Counted from the first letter of the stretch, positions 51,796-60,883 are shown. The stretch is 64,000 nt of DNA from Glutamicibacter sp. PS (GCA_031317595.1 JANCMB010000001.1:1730971-1794970); one strand, 5' to 3'. Numbers and translations: made by a program. The notes: generated from the sequence alone by a model not told the origin.

Positions 51796-51904
51796 GTCCT
51801 GAGCACGCATCTGCGTGCAGGGCCAGGTCTTCACCCGGGGCACCCCACCGCGGTTGGAGGGTTGCCGTCCAGCGAGCCGGGGCTTGTCGCTGGAACTCAT
51901 GACC
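51796..51904 (-). promoter_or_regulatory. SAM-IV riboswitch controlling metY-metX
   Basis: On the minus strand the leader reads GGTCATGAG, then CCAGCG...CGCTGG (P2), CGGCAACCCTCC, CGCGGTGGGGTGCC and CCCGGGTGAAGACC closing P1 with GGTC (core 51826-51904). These conserved blocks are those of the actinobacterial SAM-IV class. A further hairpin GCACGC/GCGTGC at about 51802-51817 belongs to its 3' extension. High SAM should lower metYX expression. Confidence 0.87.
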
Positions 51905-52258
51905 TAGCTATAAGTCTGCCGACTGTCGAAGAATTTTGCAATCTGTGACTTATTGACGTGACGCAGTGGGTCACAATCACGTAATCGGGGAATTTGATCA
52001 AAGAATATTCGACCAGCAGCCCGAGGCGGGAAACTCTGGACAGAAAACCGCGTGCCTTCAGAATGCAACGCGCTTACCTTGGCACCATCATCTCCGAATG
52101 CCTCACAGCGCTACACCGCGATCGACCAAAGCGGTTCGAGGGTGGCACTTGGAACGCACCTTGCGGTTTACTCCAGCAAATAGGCGCAATGACGGGCCCA
52201 AACGCAACTAAGGTAACCCTAAGTCGAGACTTGAATCACATGGTGCAATGATGTAGCC
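51905..52258. other. Region between SAM-IV riboswitch and VOC gene
   Basis: 354 bases with no supported gene. It must hold the metY promoter on the minus strand and that of the VOC gene on the plus strand. No clear conserved site found. Confidence 0.6.
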
Positions 52259-52903
52259 ATGATGAGGCTAGATCACGTTTCGTACGCTTGTGGCCCAGAT
52301 GGGCTGATGCCTACTGCCGAGCGGGTATCCAAGACCTTGGGATTGGATTTCGTCAAAGGTGGCGTGCATCCACGATTCGGAACTCGCAACGTAATTTTTC
52401 CGCTAACGAACAATCAGTACCTCGAAGTTGTCGAGGTACTGAATCACCCGGCCAGCGACAAGGCCCCCTTCGGCCAAGCGGTGCGGGCCCGCTCCGAGGC
52501 CGGCGGCGGCTGGATGGGCTGGGTTGTCTCACTCGATGACCTCTCGGACGCCGAGCAACGGCTGGGTCGTGCATCCGTGCCGGGTAACCGCAAGTTCCCA
52601 GACGGCCGTGAATTGACTTGGCGCCAGATCGGCATCAAGGGACTCATCGCCGATCCGCAGGTCCCTTACCTAATTCGCTGGGACGAGGGCACAGAGGAAT
52701 TGCACCCCTCACGCGCGCTAGAACCGAGCGGTTCGATTTCGCAGATCTCGATCGCCGGATCACGTGATCGGGTACTGGAATGGCTTGGACAACCGCGTGA
52801 GGTAGTCCTAGGCGACGTCATCATGAATTACCAGGCGCCGAATGGGACTCCTGGCATCATGTCGGTAACCTTCGAAACTCCGAATGGCACCGTGGTTCTT
52901 TAG
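52259..52903 (+). CDS. VOC/glyoxalase-like protein
   Basis: 214 residues. RLDHVSYACGPDGLMPTAERVSKTLGLDFVKGGVHPRFGTRNVIFPL is the start of a vicinal-oxygen-chelate domain, followed by QYLEVVEVLNHPAS and a second half-domain. Often listed as 'glyoxalase-like domain'; substrate unknown and not glyoxalase I itself. The start is one of two adjacent ATGs (52259 or 52262). Confidence 0.78.
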   Translation: MMRLDHVSYACGPDGLMPTAERVSKTLGLDFVKGGVHPRFGTRNVIFPLTNNQYLEVVEVLNHPASDKAPFGQAVRARSEAGGGWMGWVVSLDDLSDAEQRLGRASVPGNRKFPDGRELTWRQIGIKGLIADPQVPYLIRWDEGTEELHPSRALEPSGSISQISIAGSRDRVLEWLGQPREVVLGDVIMNYQAPNGTPGIMSVTFETPNGTVVL

Positions 52904-52916
52904 AACTTTGCAGTGT

Positions 52917-52956
52917 GAGGTCGGCATACCAATTGGGGTGTGCCGACCTCCACGTT
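52917..52956. terminator. Bidirectional terminator
   Basis: A perfect 10-bp stem GAGGTCGGCA/TGCCGACCTC with a 14-base loop, followed on the plus strand by CACGTTTT. It lies between the convergent VOC and GNAT genes. Confidence 0.8.
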
Positions 52957-53394
52957 TTAAGGCAATGTATCCAGCGTCTGCGGAAGAACCATTCCCAGCA
53001 CCTCGACGCGTTGTCTTTCAAAACCCAAGGCCCGATAGAAGTCACGGGCCTGCTCATTGCCATCGCGCACCATCAATTGGACCTTGGGTACTCCTCGCTG
53101 CTCAAGCCAACTCGTCCCCGCCTGCACCATTGCACGCCCGAAGCCTCGACGTCGCGCACTCTGAGCTACCGCAAGATAATAAAGCCACCCACGGTGCCCG
53201 TCGTGGCCTACCATCACCGAAGCGACCAGCTGCCCGTTGACCATCCCGAGGAGCAGATCCGACGAGGGCCCAGTGATAGCGCGGCTGATATCTGCTCGAG
53301 CATCATTCCAGGGTCGCAATAGCTCGGCCTCCTCCCACAAAGAAATCAGGGCGGTACCGTGTTCTTCGGTGGCGGCAACAATTCTGATGTCCAT
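52957..53394 (-). CDS. GNAT-family acetyltransferase (YpeA-like)
   Basis: 145 residues. GNAT fold with the acetyl-CoA loop YYLAVAQSARRRGFGRAMVQ and VQLMVRDGNEQARDFYRALGFERQ, resembling YpeA/RimI-like enzymes. Substrate unknown. ATG at 53394 with AGGAG 8 bases upstream; lies 10 bases downstream of the CPBP gene. Confidence 0.88.
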   Translation of the reverse strand: MDIRIVAATEEHGTALISLWEEAELLRPWNDARADISRAITGPSSDLLLGMVNGQLVASVMVGHDGHRGWLYYLAVAQSARRRGFGRAMVQAGTSWLEQRGVPKVQLMVRDGNEQARDFYRALGFERQRVEVLGMVLPQTLDTLP

Positions 53395-53404
53395 GATCCA
53401 TCTC

Positions 53405-54178
53405 CTAATTTCCGATGCCGATGGCCGGGCCAATGAGCATAAACCCGACAAAGCCCACCGCATCTAAGAGGAAATGGGCTATCACTAGTGGCATTACCCG
53501 GCCATAACGCTGATAAATCCAGCCGAAGACCAGTCCCATGACGAAATTGCCGAGGAACGGTCCGACGCCCTGATAGATGTGATAGCTACCGCGCACGAGC
53601 GCTGAGACCACAATGATCGCCATAGTCGAGAGCCCGAAGAACTTCCGGTAGGCACCGAGAAAGGCCAGCATGATGACTTCTTCGAGAATTGCATGGCGCG
53701 CTGCGGATAGCAGTAGTACCGGAATGCTCCACCAGTATTCGGCTAAGTTTGCTGCGTGCAGCGCTGTAGTGATCCCTAGAGCCCGGCCTGCCGCATAGAG
53801 GCCCAAGGTGCCTAATCCCATGGCGAGGAAAAGTGCCGCACCCATTAGCAGGTCCCGGAATGGACGCCGCAGGTCGAAACCAATGTCATGGATGGTACGC
53901 CCGAGGGTCAGGCGCAGGAAGTACAGACTGAGCACCACCGGGACGAGCGCAAAAAGTATGTCGAGGAGCTGGTAAGTCAGGTCCAGATAGGGCCGCGAAC
54001 TTAGTGAGTCATTCAGCGACGTAGTTTGCTCCCCCAGCGGCGCACGCGTGAGCTTATCGAGGAAACTGACCAGCGAATACACGGCGCTTTGTCCCAGTGA
54101 TAGGGCCAGCACCAGTAGCACTTCGAGACGCGGTGAACGATCGGTGCGGGACGTAACGGCAGGCAGTTGAGGTCTCAC
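53405..54178 (-). CDS. CPBP-family intramembrane metalloprotease-like protein
   Basis: About 257 residues, six to eight membrane helices. CPBP (Abi) motifs: LEEVIMLAFLGAYRK with the Glu pair, SYHIYQGVGPFLGNFVMGLVFGWIYQRYGR with the first His, and LVIAHFLLDAVGF with the second. CPBP proteins include CAAX prenyl proteases and bacteriocin-immunity factors. The usual Arg of EExxxR is absent. A TATGAT box sits 6 bases before the GTG at 54178, so a leaderless start is preferred; an ATG at 54256 is possible. Confidence 0.8.
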   Translation of the reverse strand: MRPQLPAVTSRTDRSPRLEVLLVLALSLGQSAVYSLVSFLDKLTRAPLGEQTTSLNDSLSSRPYLDLTYQLLDILFALVPVVLSLYFLRLTLGRTIHDIGFDLRRPFRDLLMGAALFLAMGLGTLGLYAAGRALGITTALHAANLAEYWWSIPVLLLSAARHAILEEVIMLAFLGAYRKFFGLSTMAIIVVSALVRGSYHIYQGVGPFLGNFVMGLVFGWIYQRYGRVMPLVIAHFLLDAVGFVGFMLIGPAIGIGN

Positions 54179-54269
54179 CCCATGATCATAGGCAGTGACT
54201 GCTGTGTTTGCGCTGAGCAAGTAGCGGCTAGGGTTGGTTCTGAACCCACATGTCAATCCGAGGATCTTG

Positions 54270-55109
54270 ATGACGTCGTTAGCTTTAACTGCCGAACGAG
54301 AATTTGCCCGCGACTTTTATCCGTCGGTCGACTGGGAGCAGGCCACTATCAACACCGGCGGGCAATTTCACCGGGTGTTGGTTGCCGAGGGGCAGGCCGT
54401 GATCCGCATGGCCCGTACTAAGCAGGCAAGTGACGACATGCCGCGGTCGGTGCAGTTGCACGCGCGCATGAATGAACTACTGGACTATCAGGTACCTCGG
54501 CCATTGAGTGGCCTTGGACGGTTTCAAGGTCTCAACGCGGTCGCGTTGAGTTATGTTCCGGGTGCCGCTCACCCGCCCCATCGGGGAGATCCTCAGGTAT
54601 TACGCCGCGTGGTGACCGAGCTGGCTCGGATTCCCCTCGGTGAGCTTGAGGGATTACTAGCCGAACCTTTCGCCTTTCGAGGTCCCTGGACCGAAACACG
54701 GATCGCCGAAACTTACAACGGGTTGCCCATTGAGCTCCGCGCTCCCGCCCAGGCGTTGTGGGCCCAACTTCCGATGCTGGCTCAGGTTCCTGCGGGCCTC
54801 GTTCACGGCGATCTAGCGGGCCATAACATGCATTGGGTCGATGGAGAACTCGTTGGGCTACTCGACTGGGACTTAGCCGCCGGGTGGGATCCGGCACTCA
54901 ACAGCGCGTACCTTGGGTTATGGCATGGGCGCGAGCTGATCGAAAAGATTGCACCCGATCCGGCCACCGCCCACCGCGCCAAAATTTGGTTGGGGCTCAT
55001 GGCCCTCGAACGGGTGAGCGATACGCTCTCGCGCGATGACAACCCGCGTATGGATAAGCTCTTGGCCAAGGTCGCCCCGCGCGTGATGGACGCCGCGGCG
55101 GTACTTTAG
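54270..55109 (+). CDS. Aminoglycoside-phosphotransferase-like (APH) protein
   Basis: 279 residues, APH/ChoK kinase fold: nucleotide region GQAVIRMARTK, catalytic loop GLVHGDLAGHNMHW and metal-binding VGLLDWDLAAGWDPALN. Such orphan proteins phosphorylate small molecules and only some confer aminoglycoside resistance. ATG at 54270 has GAGGA 6-7 bases upstream; a longer start at 54234 overlaps the opposite promoter. Ends 4 bases inside the opposite DeoR gene. Confidence 0.82.
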   Translation: MTSLALTAEREFARDFYPSVDWEQATINTGGQFHRVLVAEGQAVIRMARTKQASDDMPRSVQLHARMNELLDYQVPRPLSGLGRFQGLNAVALSYVPGAAHPPHRGDPQVLRRVVTELARIPLGELEGLLAEPFAFRGPWTETRIAETYNGLPIELRAPAQALWAQLPMLAQVPAGLVHGDLAGHNMHWVDGELVGLLDWDLAAGWDPALNSAYLGLWHGRELIEKIAPDPATAHRAKIWLGLMALERVSDTLSRDDNPRMDKLLAKVAPRVMDAAAVL

Positions 55110-55891
55110 TCCGCGTTGATCACCAGTAGCCCGGAGGCTTCAAGCTCGGCGCGCTGCGGTCCGCCGAGCTGATCATCGGTGATGACGCCGTCAACATCTT
55201 CACGGTCCAAGATGATGAACGACCGGGACCCAATTTTCGTGGAATCAACCACTAGGTAGCTGTGTTCGGCTTGCTGAATCATCTGCTCGTTAATGGCTGC
55301 CTCCATCTCATCGCTGACCATGGGTCCGATCGTCGGATCGAGCCCATTGACTCCCACGAAAGCCAGATCCAGGGTTATCTTCGCTAAAGCGCTCTGGGCC
55401 AAGGGGCCGACCAATTCGTAGGAACGGGCGTTGAGCACCCCTCCGGTAACCATTACACGAATATGTGGTCGCACCGCCAGTAGCGCAGCAATATTCACCG
55501 CGTTGGTCACCACAGTCAAGGTAGTTCGCCCCGGTTCGCCCACCAGATCCTCGCGCATCCCAAGTTCGGTGGCAATTGCCTTCGTAGTAGTGCCGCCGGA
55601 AAGCCCGACCACCATGTCTTGTCGCACCATCGAGCTTGCGCGCTTGGCGATCTGCGCCTTTAGTCCATCGTTGGTGTCTTTTTGAAATCGAGCCGGCAAT
55701 TCATAGGCCACCGTATTGGAGACAGCACCGCCATGGGTGCGAGTCAGCAAGGACGCTGCGGCCAGCGAATCCAAATCACGGCGGGCAGTGGCTGGAGACA
55801 CTTCGAGCCGCTGCACGATTTCGTCAACATCGAGTTGTCCTCGGGCTCCCAAAAGATCCAAGATCTGGTTGAGACGTTCCTCGCGCTTCAT
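55106..55891 (-). CDS. DeoR-family transcriptional regulator (AgaR/GatR type)
   Basis: 261 residues. N-terminal winged helix (RLNQILDLLGARGQLDVDEIVQRLEVSPATARRDLDSLAAASLLTRTHGGA) and a DeoR sensor domain with the phosphosugar-binding VVGLSGGTTTKAIA, TVVTNAVNIAALL and FVGVNGLDPTIGPMVSDEMEAAI. DeoR proteins of this sort repress sugar-catabolic operons and respond to a sugar phosphate. It ends the amino-sugar locus and overlaps cutC by 4 bases; probably regulates the upstream operon. Confidence 0.92.
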   Translation of the reverse strand: MKREERLNQILDLLGARGQLDVDEIVQRLEVSPATARRDLDSLAAASLLTRTHGGAVSNTVAYELPARFQKDTNDGLKAQIAKRASSMVRQDMVVGLSGGTTTKAIATELGMREDLVGEPGRTTLTVVTNAVNIAALLAVRPHIRVMVTGGVLNARSYELVGPLAQSALAKITLDLAFVGVNGLDPTIGPMVSDEMEAAINEQMIQQAEHSYLVVDSTKIGSRSFIILDREDVDGVITDDQLGGPQRAELEASGLLVINAD

Positions 55892-56625
55892 GATGTTTCC
55901 TCGCTCGTTAGTTGAGCCGTAGCGGACATGGCCCGATCCACACTATGTCGTAGTAAGCCGACCATCTCACCGTCGACACCGATGGTTCGGGCCCAAGGTT
56001 GTTTGGCCGAAAAATGCACCGCACTAGCTCCATAAGCCGCGGCCTGGGCAATGGCTTCGGCGGTCATCCCGCCTCCAGCCATAATCTGGATCTGTCCCGC
56101 GGATCGCATGGCCAGCCGCCCAATCATCGCCAGGCCATCAACCGCCGATTCTTTCCCTCCACTAGTCAACACGCGATCGACGGGCAGAGCAAACAATGAG
56201 TCCAAAATCGCAAGCGGGTCGGTGGCCTCATCGATGGCCCGATGGAAGGTAATCTCCAGTTCGGGGTTTACCTCAAAAGCGGCCGCGGTCACTTCCTGCA
56301 GGCAGAGCGAATCCACTGCTCCCGAAGCGTCCAGGGCGCCGAGCACCAAGCCGTGAACACCCGAGCGCGCCAAGGATCGAGCCTGAGCGACTAACACAGC
56401 GCGGTCCTCGGCATCGTAGTGAAAATTACCAGGCCGGTGCCGTAACAGAGCGTGAACGCCGCGCGCTGGCGCGTGCTCCAAGATCATTTCGAGAACTTCA
56501 AGGCTGGGCGTCAGTCCGCCCAGTTCCAGAGCTTGGCAAGCCTCAACCCGATCGGCCCCGGCGGCCGTTGCACGTTCTGCGCAACGGCCGCTGGTCGCAA
56601 CGATCTCCAAGCACAGCGGAGCCAC
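55888..56625 (-). CDS. cutC: CutC-family TIM-barrel protein
   Basis: 245 residues. LEIVATSGRCAERATAAGADRVEACQALELGGLTPS, RHRPGNFHYDAED and ITFHRAIDEATDPLAILDSL, VLTSGGKESAVDG, IMAGGGMTAEAI are hallmark CutC sequences. The family was named for copper homeostasis, but its biochemical role is unsettled. Here it lies between the sugar ABC permease gene (1 base away) and the regulator gene (overlap), an entirely sugar-catabolic setting that argues for an enzymatic or metabolic role. Confidence 0.9.
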   Translation of the reverse strand: MAPLCLEIVATSGRCAERATAAGADRVEACQALELGGLTPSLEVLEMILEHAPARGVHALLRHRPGNFHYDAEDRAVLVAQARSLARSGVHGLVLGALDASGAVDSLCLQEVTAAAFEVNPELEITFHRAIDEATDPLAILDSLFALPVDRVLTSGGKESAVDGLAMIGRLAMRSAGQIQIMAGGGMTAEAIAQAAAYGASAVHFSAKQPWARTIGVDGEMVGLLRHSVDRAMSATAQLTSEETS

Positions 56626-56626
56626 G

Positions 56627-57484
56627 CTACTTCACCGCACCGGCCGACAGACCGCCGATCAAACGCTTCTCGATCAGGGCGAAGAGGATAATCACCGGGA
56701 CGATCGCCACGATGGAGACACCAAAAACGTACTGCCACGCAGTGGCGTACTGTCCCACGAACTTCGTGAGCGCGACCGAAAGGGGCTGGTTCTCGGCGGT
56801 GGAGAGGATCACCAGCGAGGCGGCGAATTCGTTCCAGCAGGTGACGAAGGTGAAGATCACCGCAGTCACGATGCCAGGCCACACTAGCGGCAGGTTGATC
56901 GTAAACAGCACTCGTAGCTTGCCTGCACCGTCGATTTGCGCGGCCTCGTCGATCGACTTGGGTACACCGGCAAAGAATGAATGCATGATCCAGACCGCAA
57001 AGGCTAGATTGAAGGCGGCGTTGATCAGGATCATGGCCACCCAGGTGTCGTGCAGGTTCCAGGCCAACATCTGTTTGAACAGACCGGCGGTCAGCACCGC
57101 AGGCTGTAGCATCTGCGTGACGATCACCAAGAACATGAAGACCATCTTGCCGGGGAAGCGGAAGCGTGCGGTGAAGTACGCAGCCGGGGTCGCGACTAAC
57201 AACACGAGTAGTGTGGCGCAGACGGAGATGACGATCGTGGAGATCAGGTTATATGGGACAGGCGTTTCCGGTGTATCCCACATGCTGGCATAGTTCGAGA
57301 ATTGAAATCCATCGCGTGGCATGTAGGACGGCGGAATCGAGAGGATCTCAGACTGGGTTTTGAGCGACCCGATGAACATCGTGACATAGGGAATCAAGAA
57401 AACGGCGGCCACGATCAGTCCGACGGCCATTCGGGAGATGACGACCTTGCGCGGGGCACGGTCCTCTGTAGTTAGCAGCGCCAT
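56627..57484 (-). CDS. Sugar ABC importer permease (MalG type)
   Basis: 285 residues, six membrane helices of the MalG-type inner-membrane subunit. The EAA loop (DEAAQIDGAGKLRVLFTINLPLVWPGI) contacts the ATPase. No ATPase gene is in this locus; a shared MsiK-like ATPase elsewhere is expected, as is common in actinobacteria. Three bases downstream of the MalF-type gene. Confidence 0.92.
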   Translation of the reverse strand: MALLTTEDRAPRKVVISRMAVGLIVAAVFLIPYVTMFIGSLKTQSEILSIPPSYMPRDGFQFSNYASMWDTPETPVPYNLISTIVISVCATLLVLLVATPAAYFTARFRFPGKMVFMFLVIVTQMLQPAVLTAGLFKQMLAWNLHDTWVAMILINAAFNLAFAVWIMHSFFAGVPKSIDEAAQIDGAGKLRVLFTINLPLVWPGIVTAVIFTFVTCWNEFAASLVILSTAENQPLSVALTKFVGQYATAWQYVFGVSIVAIVPVIILFALIEKRLIGGLSAGAVK

Positions 57485-57487
57485 GGC

Positions 57488-58411
57488 TTAGACCTCCTGC
57501 ATCGGCTTGACGGTTTTCACGTAGATCGCGACGATCACTAGAACGATGGCAAAATTGACCACGGACAGCGCCGAAGATAAGTCGAGCCGGCGATCGAACT
57601 GTAGCACCTTGAAAATGTAGGTCATGAGGGTGTCGGCGTCGTTGCCCGGAATTGAACCGGTCATCACACGGAGAATCGGCAGGTTGTTGAATACGTTGAT
57701 GATATTGATGAGGACCGAAACCGCCAGCGCGCTTCGCAGCTGAGGCAGGATCACGGAGAAATAGGTGCGCCACCGTCCCGCCCCATCCATTTTGGCTGCT
57801 TCAAGGGTCTCGTCCGGCACGGCTTGTAGCCCGGCTAGGATCGTGTAGGTCGTGAAGGGAATGGATACGAAGACCGCCACCACGATGGACACGGCAATGG
57901 CCGGCACCGCGTTCTTGGTCCACCCAAAGCCCTCCTCCAGCACGCCTAGGTCAACGAGAAACTTGTTGAACAGCCCGTAGTTGGGATCCATGGCGTAGTA
58001 AAACAGGGTCGTGGTCATCACCACGCTGGCTGCCCACGGCACGATGACGGCCATGCGCACCAAGGTGCGTCCGGGAAAGGGCTTGTTCAAGAATTGCGCT
58101 AGGGCCAGTGAAATCACCACGGTCAGCAGTACCACGATGATCACCCAGAAAAAGGTGTTGATCAAGATACGAGGTAAGGCTGGATCGGCGAAGACGGTAG
58201 CGAAATTCTTCAACCCTACCGATTCGAGATCGGTGCCCACCTGCGAAATTTTCCGGGTGGAGTTATAGATCATGTAGCCGGCCGGAAAAACGACGATGGC
58301 TAGAATCAAGGCCAGCGCGGGGCCGATCCAAGGCAGTGAGGCCCACCAGCTTTGATCATGTTTACGAACCCGGTATTTCGGTGCGGCTGCGTCGCGCACT
58401 GCAGTGCTCAT
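57488..58411 (-). CDS. Sugar ABC importer permease (MalF type)
   Basis: 307 residues, six to seven helices; the EAA motif reads LEAAKMDGAGRWRTYFSVILPQLRSA. Heterodimer partner of the MalG-type subunit. Upstream is an intercistronic hairpin that separates it from the binding-protein gene. Confidence 0.92.
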   Translation of the reverse strand: MSTAVRDAAAPKYRVRKHDQSWWASLPWIGPALALILAIVVFPAGYMIYNSTRKISQVGTDLESVGLKNFATVFADPALPRILINTFFWVIIVVLLTVVISLALAQFLNKPFPGRTLVRMAVIVPWAASVVMTTTLFYYAMDPNYGLFNKFLVDLGVLEEGFGWTKNAVPAIAVSIVVAVFVSIPFTTYTILAGLQAVPDETLEAAKMDGAGRWRTYFSVILPQLRSALAVSVLINIINVFNNLPILRVMTGSIPGNDADTLMTYIFKVLQFDRRLDLSSALSVVNFAIVLVIVAIYVKTVKPMQEV

Positions 58412-58451
58412 GATGTTCTCTCTTTCATGATGCCGGATACCTACTCATGGC

Positions 58452-58483
58452 ACGGGCCCGGCGAAGGCTTTCGCCGGGCCCGT
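58452..58483 (-). terminator. Intercistronic hairpin after the binding-protein gene
   Basis: A perfect 14-bp stem (ACGGGCCCGGCGAA and mirror) with loop GGCT between the solute-binding gene and the MalF gene. It could attenuate transcription or protect the upstream mRNA, giving more binding protein than permease. Confidence 0.6.
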
Positions 58484-58506
58484 TGACCTGGGTAGGTGGT
58501 TGCCGG

Positions 58507-59760
58507 CTAGTTGCTCGCGGCGTCGGCCTTGGCTTGAATGCCGCCGAGTACATCCTCAGCGGACTTACCCGTGGCGATTTCACCCATCATTGATTTGAAA
58601 GCACCGTCGGTCGCGTTCCATGCCGGGTTGGTAGTTGGGTAGAAAACGGCATTCGGCAGCAAATCTAGGAATGGCTTCAGGGTCTGGTCCCCGTCCAACT
58701 GTTCGGAGCCGGACTTGGTGGTCGGCAGGAATCCCTCGGCACTCACCCATTTGGTGTAGACCGGGGCGGAGTAGAAGTAGTCCATAAACTCCTTCACTGC
58801 CGCACTCTTCGAACCATCGTTCTTGAAGGACATCAGGCGATCGGCCACACCGAGGGTGGCTGCGGAGCCATCCTTGGTAGCAACCGGGGCAATGCCGTAC
58901 TTCAAGTCCGGGTTTTCCTTCTCAATCTGAACCGCGGTCTGCGGCAAGCCGTAGGCGAAGCCGACCTTACCCTGAATGAAAGTATTGAGCATCGGGGTCC
59001 GCTGGGTGGCGCCGGGATCGTTTTGCGTGACACCGCCCTCGATCATCTTCTGCATGAACTTCGCCGCCTCGATATTGGCCGGAGTGTCCACGCTGATCTT
59101 CTCCGCGTCCCCGAAGTTACCCCCATTACCGGCGAACCAGATCAGCGATTCGCCCTGGGCTTCTTCACTGCCCAATGGCATTCCGTAACCCGCGGCCTTG
59201 GTCTTCTCGCTGATCTTTTTCGAGGCCTCGTAGAGTTCGTCCCACGTGGTTGGCACCTGTTCAACGCCGGCTTCTTTCATGAGCGTCTCGTTGTAGAACA
59301 GTGCACGAGCCGAAGCGATCAACGGCAAGGCGTACTGGGTGCCCTCATAGGTCTCCGCGTCGGCGAAAGACTGCTGGAAGTCGGCGAGAGTTTCGTCCGA
59401 AGCAATGTCAGAGGCCGGGGCAAGCAACCCTTCGGCGGCGTACTCGGCGAAGGCACCACCGTTGTAGATGTCCGGAGCCTGATTGCCTTGCAACTTCGTC
59501 TTCAGCACGCCTTCGAGATTGTCCCAAGACTGCACTTCGAGGTTGATGTCGATATCTTCGTGCTCGGCTTCGAAGTCCTTGATCACGCCTTCCCACAGGG
59601 TTTTGGTCCCGGTCGAATAGGTCGGAACCAGCATGTTCAACGTGGTGACACCGTCTTCACCACCCTGAGAGCCACCACCGCCGGAGAAACCGCAGGAGGT
59701 CAGCAGCAGGGCTGAGGCGGTCGAGAGGGCCAGGATGGATGTGCGTGCCGTGCGTTTCAT
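58507..59760 (-). CDS. Sugar ABC importer solute-binding lipoprotein
   Basis: 417 residues. Lipoprotein signal peptide with lipobox LLLTSCGF (Cys about 23), then a family-1 extracellular binding protein: TLNMLVPTYSTGTKTLWEGVIKDFEAEHEDIDINLEVQSWDN, LKTKLQGNQAPDIYNGG and the C-terminal region. It should capture an amino sugar or related saccharide given its neighbours. The ATG at 59760 with GGGGAG 6 bases upstream is the start. Confidence 0.93.
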   Translation of the reverse strand: MKRTARTSILALSTASALLLTSCGFSGGGGSQGGEDGVTTLNMLVPTYSTGTKTLWEGVIKDFEAEHEDIDINLEVQSWDNLEGVLKTKLQGNQAPDIYNGGAFAEYAAEGLLAPASDIASDETLADFQQSFADAETYEGTQYALPLIASARALFYNETLMKEAGVEQVPTTWDELYEASKKISEKTKAAGYGMPLGSEEAQGESLIWFAGNGGNFGDAEKISVDTPANIEAAKFMQKMIEGGVTQNDPGATQRTPMLNTFIQGKVGFAYGLPQTAVQIEKENPDLKYGIAPVATKDGSAATLGVADRLMSFKNDGSKSAAVKEFMDYFYSAPVYTKWVSAEGFLPTTKSGSEQLDGDQTLKPFLDLLPNAVFYPTTNPAWNATDGAFKSMMGEIATGKSAEDVLGGIQAKADAASN

Positions 59761-59865
59761 TATTGCTCCCCATGGAATGTCGTGCGTGCCGGTGATGGAA
59801 TCGCAGATGAACGTTTGTGCTTGTTTCTGGTACTTTGCATTCACCAAACGATCACTTCTCTACGA

Positions 59866-59894
59866 TTATGGTGTGCTCCGAATCACTCGTCAAG
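59866..59894 (-). promoter_or_regulatory. Promoter of the sugar ABC operon
   Basis: Minus strand TTGACG (59889-59894), 17-base spacer, CATAAT (59866-59871): close to the sigma-70 consensus. It lies about 105 bases before the binding-protein start. Confidence 0.75.
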
Positions 59895-59929
59895 GCATTT
59901 TCGATCTTTTTTCAGTGAAACAATCAAGA

Positions 59930-59947
59930 TTCGATCAAAATCAATCT
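59930..59947 (-). promoter_or_regulatory. Putative DeoR-type operator, copy A
   Basis: The minus strand reads GATTGATTTTGATCGAAT, upstream of the -35 of the ABC-operon promoter. A 15-of-17 match lies upstream of the agaS-like gene (copy B at 63733-63749). Likely site for the DeoR regulator. Confidence 0.6.
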
Positions 59948-60030
59948 AAAGGAGTCCTAACATCTTGCCTCGTTGGTGAGCGCAGCATGCAGGAGAGCCA
60001 TCGGCGGCACGCCGACGCAGGGATGCAGGC

Positions 60031-60867
60031 CTAGGGCGTCGCGAAAAGTTGCAATAGGCGAGCCGTCTCCGCAGCCATTGCGGCGCGCCCGGCGGCCACA
60101 TATTTACGCGAATCCACCGCCTCGGGATGTGCTGCGAGCCAGTCACGGACCGCGCGGGTAAAGTAACCGTTCAGGTGCGTGGAGACATTAATTTTGCGCA
60201 TACCTGCGGCAATACCCGCGCGTAGATTCTCGTCGGAAACACCGGAGGAACCGTGTAGAACTAACGGAACATCGAGCCTCTGCGCGAGGCGCGAAATCAG
60301 CTCGGTATCGAGTTCGGCGCGCCGTTCAAGCATCGCGTGCGACGATCCGACTGCCACAGCGAGGGCATCGACTCCGGTGCGGGCCACGAACTCCAGAGCT
60401 TGTTCCGGGTCGGTTCGAACCCCGGGCGCGTGTGCCCCATCTTTCCCACCGATCTCGCCCAATTCGGCTTCCACGTAAATGTTCTGACGTGCCGCAGCCT
60501 CTACCACTCGGCGAGTACTTGCCAGATTCCGTGCATAATCTAAGTGCGCCCCGTCATACATCACCGATCCGAACCCAAGCTCAATTGCCTGATACACCAG
60601 ATGTTCGTCTTGGGCGTGATCCAGATGGACAGCCACCGGCACCTGCGCTGCCCGCGCACTAGCCATTGTGGCAAGGGCGATCGGCTCCAGTGCCCCATGA
60701 TAGGCCACACAATTTTCGCTGATCTGCAGAATCAAGGGTCGGTGGGCCTGTTCCGCGCCGGCGATCAGCGCCTGCGCGGTCTCGAGATGAATAACGTTGA
60801 ATGCCCCCTGACCATATCCACCGGTGACGGCCTGAGTCATAATGTCGCGGGTTGGTACCAATGGCAT
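60031..60867 (-). CDS. Class II tagatose/ketose-bisphosphate aldolase
   Basis: 278 residues, zinc-dependent class II aldolase (GatY/KbaY/FbaA type). Motifs: VHLDHAQDEHLV (Asp and His), GSVMYDGAHLDYARNL, EAELGEIGGKDG, LHGSSGVSDENL and KINVSTHLN. In this locus it should split tagatose 1,6-bisphosphate to dihydroxyacetone phosphate and glyceraldehyde 3-phosphate. ATG at 60867, 16 bases after the kinase gene stop. Confidence 0.9.
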   Translation of the reverse strand: MPLVPTRDIMTQAVTGGYGQGAFNVIHLETAQALIAGAEQAHRPLILQISENCVAYHGALEPIALATMASARAAQVPVAVHLDHAQDEHLVYQAIELGFGSVMYDGAHLDYARNLASTRRVVEAAARQNIYVEAELGEIGGKDGAHAPGVRTDPEQALEFVARTGVDALAVAVGSSHAMLERRAELDTELISRLAQRLDVPLVLHGSSGVSDENLRAGIAAGMRKINVSTHLNGYFTRAVRDWLAAHPEAVDSRKYVAAGRAAMAAETARLLQLFATP

Positions 60868-60883
60868 GAATATCCAGCTTTCT

